A model generated the notes under the pieces. It was not told where the DNA came from. It made no database searches and saw only the letters and a program-made list of their open reading frames with translations. A program made the position numbers and the translations under genes. Below, piece after piece: positions 61,424 through 64,000 of a DNA stretch of 64,000 bases. Source of the DNA: Marinicauda salina (GTDB lineage Bacteria > Pseudomonadota > Alphaproteobacteria > Caulobacterales > Maricaulaceae); contig NZ_QEXV01000005.1 in NCBI RefSeq assembly GCF_003122085.1, forward strand, positions 177,466 through 241,465, in the 5' to 3' direction. Position 1 is the stretch's first letter. Each line of letters opens with the position of its first letter.

Positions 61424-63478
61424 ATGCTGCAATTCCACCGATCGCTGCCGGCGCTGGCCGGCGTTCTCATGCTGGCCGCCTGCGGCGAGCCCGCCGCGGA
61501 GACCGGCGCCGAGACCGCCGCCGACGAAGCCGGCGTGTTCACCATCCTGCTCGGGGGAACCGCGATCGGCGCGATGGAGGTCGAGACGCTCGCCGACGGA
61601 TACGACGTCCATTTCGAGTATTCGAACAACGGCCGCGGCCCGACGCTCGACGAGGCGATTCGCCTCGCCGCCGACGGCACGCCGGTCAGCTGGACGATCG
61701 AAGGCGCGGAGACCTTCGGCAACCAGGTCGACGAAAGCTACGCGCTCGACGGCGGCGAGGCCCGCTGGCGCGACGCCACCGGCGAGGGATCGGCCGAGAT
61801 CGACGCGCCGACGCTCTACGCCCCGCAGAACGGCTCGCCCTACTTCCTCGCCGTCGCCGCCCGCGCGCTGATGGCCGACGATGACGGCGTCATGCCCGTC
61901 CTGCCCGGCGGCGAACTGCGCCTGACCGAGATGCAGGACGTCACGCTGGCGACCGAGCAGGCGATGCGCGAGGCGACGGTCTACGCCCTGTCGGGGACGA
62001 GCTACGACCCGACCTATTTCATCATGGACGGGGCGGCCTTCCTCGGCCTGATCACGCCGCGCTTCGCCGTGCTCGCCGAGGGCTTCGAATCCGAGGGTCC
62101 GCGCCTGCGCGAGCTCGCCGCCGATCTCGGCGCGGCGCGCTACGCCGACATCGCCGAACGCGTCGCCCATGATTACGCGGGCCCGGTCCGCGTCACGAAC
62201 GTGCGCGTCTTCGATCCGGAAACGCAGAGCCTCGGGGAGCCCGCCTCGGTCGTGTTCGAGGACGGCGCGATCGTCGCGGTCGAGGCCGCCGACGCGGCCG
62301 GCGACGGCGAGACGGTGATCGACGGCGACGGCGGGACGCTGGTTCCGGGCCTGTTCGAGATGCACGGCCATCTCGGCGAGTCCGGCGCGCTTCTGAACAT
62401 CGCCGCCGGCGTCACGAGCGTGCGCGACATGGGCAATGACAACGAGGTCCTCGCCGCGCTGATCGAGCGCATCGAGTCCGGCGAGATGGTCGGCCCGCGC
62501 GTCTTCCGCAGCGGCTTCATCGAGGGCCGCAGCGAGTTCAACTCCAATAACGGCCGGGTCGTCGAGAGCGAGGAAGAAGCTGTCGCCGCCGTGCACGCCT
62601 ACGCCGACGAGGGCTTCGAGCGCATCAAGATCTACAACTCGATGAACCCCGACTGGATCCCCGCCGTCATCGACGCCGCCGATGAACGCGGGCTCTACGT
62701 CATGGGCCACGTGCCGGCCTTCACCAACGCCGACGCCATGATCGCGGCGGGCTATGACGAGATGACCCACATCAACCAGGTCATGCTCGGCTGGGTGCTC
62801 GAAGACGGCGAAGACACGCGCACGCTGCTCAGGCTCACCGCGCTCAAGCGCCTGCCCGATCTCGACCTCGAGAGCGAGGCGGTGCAGTCTACCCTCGACG
62901 CCATGGTCGAAAACGACGTCGCCATCGACCCGACCTTCGCTATCCACGAGGCGCTGCTTCTGTCGCGCAACGGCGAGCTGTCGCCCGGCGCGGTCGACTA
63001 TGTCGATCACCTGCCCGTCGACGCCCAGCGCCAGGCGCGTTCCGCCTGGGCCGACATCGCGAGCCCCGAGGACGACGCGGCCTATCGCGGCGCCTTCGAC
63101 CAGATCAACGAGACCCTGCGCATGATGCGCGAGCGCGGGATCCGGCTCGTGCCGGGCACCGATCTGGGCGGCTCGTTCGCGTACCATCGCGAGCTCGAGC
63201 TCTACCAGACGATCGGCATGACCGCTCCGGAGATCCTGGCTTGGGCGACGCTCGGCATGGCCGAGCATCTCGACGCGGCCGACGAACTCGGCTCGATCGA
63301 GCCGGGCAAGCGGGCCGACTTCTTCCTGGTTCCGGGCGACCCGACGGCCGACCTCAAGGCGATCAAGACCATCCGCATGGTCGTCGCCGACGGCCGGGTC
63401 GTCTTCCCCGAGGAGGTCTATCCCGAGTTCGGGATCCGGCCCTTCGCCGAGGCGCCCGCGGTGACCGCCGCGGAGTAG
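61424..63478 (+). CDS. Amidohydrolase lipoprotein (imidazolonepropionase-like)
   Basis: 684 residues. Lipoprotein signal LPALAGVLMLAACGEP, lipobox LAAC. The first ~220 residues are an extra beta-rich domain (VFTILLGGTAIGAMEVETLAD, PTYFIMDGAAFLGLI). The amidohydrolase core follows: VPGLFEMHGHLGESG (HxH), IKIYNSMNPDWIPAVIDAA, LYVMGHVPAFTNADAMI, DEMTHINQVML, LVPGTDLGGSF (Asp) and SIEPGKRADFFLVPGDP. Relatives include imidazolonepropionase-like and Xaa-Pro/Arg carboxypeptidase amidohydrolases; substrate unknown. GGGGAG lies before the ATG. Confidence 0.9.
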   Translation: MLQFHRSLPALAGVLMLAACGEPAAETGAETAADEAGVFTILLGGTAIGAMEVETLADGYDVHFEYSNNGRGPTLDEAIRLAADGTPVSWTIEGAETFGNQVDESYALDGGEARWRDATGEGSAEIDAPTLYAPQNGSPYFLAVAARALMADDDGVMPVLPGGELRLTEMQDVTLATEQAMREATVYALSGTSYDPTYFIMDGAAFLGLITPRFAVLAEGFESEGPRLRELAADLGAARYADIAERVAHDYAGPVRVTNVRVFDPETQSLGEPASVVFEDGAIVAVEAADAAGDGETVIDGDGGTLVPGLFEMHGHLGESGALLNIAAGVTSVRDMGNDNEVLAALIERIESGEMVGPRVFRSGFIEGRSEFNSNNGRVVESEEEAVAAVHAYADEGFERIKIYNSMNPDWIPAVIDAADERGLYVMGHVPAFTNADAMIAAGYDEMTHINQVMLGWVLEDGEDTRTLLRLTALKRLPDLDLESEAVQSTLDAMVENDVAIDPTFAIHEALLLSRNGELSPGAVDYVDHLPVDAQRQARSAWADIASPEDDAAYRGAFDQINETLRMMRERGIRLVPGTDLGGSFAYHRELELYQTIGMTAPEILAWATLGMAEHLDAADELGSIEPGKRADFFLVPGDPTADLKAIKTIRMVVADGRVVFPEEVYPEFGIRPFAEAPAVTAAE

Positions 63479-63499
63479 GCGGGCGCAATTCCCCACCGT

Positions 63500-63565
63500 C
63501 TCGGTCACTGGGCCTCCGGATCACCCGCCTTCGCGGGCGCAGGCAAGTCCGAAGGCCGAGAGGAG
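63500..63565. repeat. Two-hairpin dispersed repeat, truncated copy 4
   Basis: The left hairpin is missing; the right part carries the same inserted cccgccttcgcggg hairpin as the copy at 57809-57920. Confidence 0.6.
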
Positions 63566-63789
63566 GGACGGATAAGCGCCGACCCCGGCGCAATCGCCCC
63601 TCCCCCCCCTTGATGGCTCGACGGTTCCGAAGGGTTCCTTCGTCATCCCCGAGGCCGAAGGCCGTCGGGGACCCAGAGATGCCGAGAGCCCTTCGATCTC
63701 TGGGTTCCCGCTTGCGCGGGAATGACGATCGAGGAGGCTTTTGAGGACTTATCCTTCGCCGTCATCCCGGACGAGCCGGCCTCAATCGT

Positions 63790-63879
63790 CTCGGTCCTTG
63801 GGCTTGACCCAAGGACCCAGATCGCCAACCGCCGCGTCCGCCAGCCTTGGCCCTTGGATCGAGTCCAAGGGCCAAGAGG
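63790..63879. repeat. Two-hairpin dispersed repeat, copy 5
   Basis: ccttggg-cttga-cccaagg and cccttgga-tcgag-tccaaggg, about 38 bases apart; outline as copy 1. Confidence 0.8.
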
Positions 63880-64000
63880 ACGGGCGGATAAGCGCCGACC
63901 CCGGCGCCGGAGCTCGCTCCGCGCTCGCATGAAGAGAAGAAGAGGGTCGCGCGGGCGGTCCGGCGGGCCTCTCGGATGTGTTAGCGGCGGCCCTTCGGAC

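Larger units (their letters stand above)
63479..64000. repeat. Repeat-rich gene-free end of window
   Basis: No gene is seen. It contains a truncated two-hairpin element (63500-63565), a hairpin pair at 63640-63727 (gagatgccgagagccc..., gttcccgcttgcgcgggaa), and a full two-hairpin element at 63790-63879. Confidence 0.65.

Overview
The window is about 64 kb of very GC-rich DNA (roughly 70% by eye) from a free-living alphaproteobacterium. The gene content (CarD next to RpoH, SUV3-like helicase, TlyC/BolA, CobS/CobT, TonB-dependent receptors, a possible CtrA-type box) and the acidic proteins point to a marine or halophilic, stalked-bacterium-like lineage near Caulobacterales/Maricaulales/Hyphomonadales. 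That placement is inference; there is no rRNA here. Nearly all of the window looks chromosomal, and I see no transposase, integrase, prophage or CRISPR array.

Layout. 0-5.8 kb: truncated TlyC/CorC-type protein, BolA, J-domain protein, the CobS-CobT pair and a phytase-esterase-like secreted protein. 6-15.5 kb: amidohydrolase lipoprotein, ribosomal protein L28, DUF3108 protein, then helicase, S4 protein, TerB-like protein, FdxA ferredoxin, CarD, RpoH and a nuclease-like lipoprotein. 15.7-17.5 kb: two overlapping methyltransferase genes that together turn glycine into betaine. 17.5-22.2 kb: a NarL-type two-component system flanked by secreted proteins and by two copies of one inverted repeat. 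22.9-28 kb: tRNA-Arg, an OmpA-like protein, a secreted protein with three exact-length 85-residue repeats, a branched-chain aminotransferase and a MopE-like metal-binding protein. 28-34 kb: a TonB-dependent receptor divergent from a LytS/LytTR two-component system.

34-46 kb is a sensory region. It holds three paralogous small regulators (XRE helix-turn-helix plus a PAS-like C-terminal part), with a fourth copy reduced to a C-terminal relic at 27.9 kb. It also holds a soluble globin-coupled chemoreceptor and a BLUF blue-light protein. Between the first and second regulators lie an SDR enzyme, PgeF, SelO, an esterase, DUF924 and an acyl-CoA synthetase. 46-52.4 kb: a complete cytochrome bd system, cydA-cydB-cydX facing away from cydD-cydC; cydX is a 42-residue gene that is easy to miss. 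52.4-64 kb: mostly housekeeping (DUF488, transglutaminase-like protein, beta-barrel, tRNA-Leu, ExoD, DsbB, Coq7, HNH protein, esterase, GluQ-RS, amidohydrolase lipoprotein).

How the parts fit: a heme-globin receptor, a BLUF protein and PAS-like regulators sit beside a high-affinity oxygen-scavenging oxidase, suggesting a local concentration of oxygen, redox and light sensing. Betaine synthesis suggests life in salty water. The long intergenic gaps (5.8, 35.8, 57.8, 61.1 and 63.6 kb) carry several families of short dispersed hairpin repeats.
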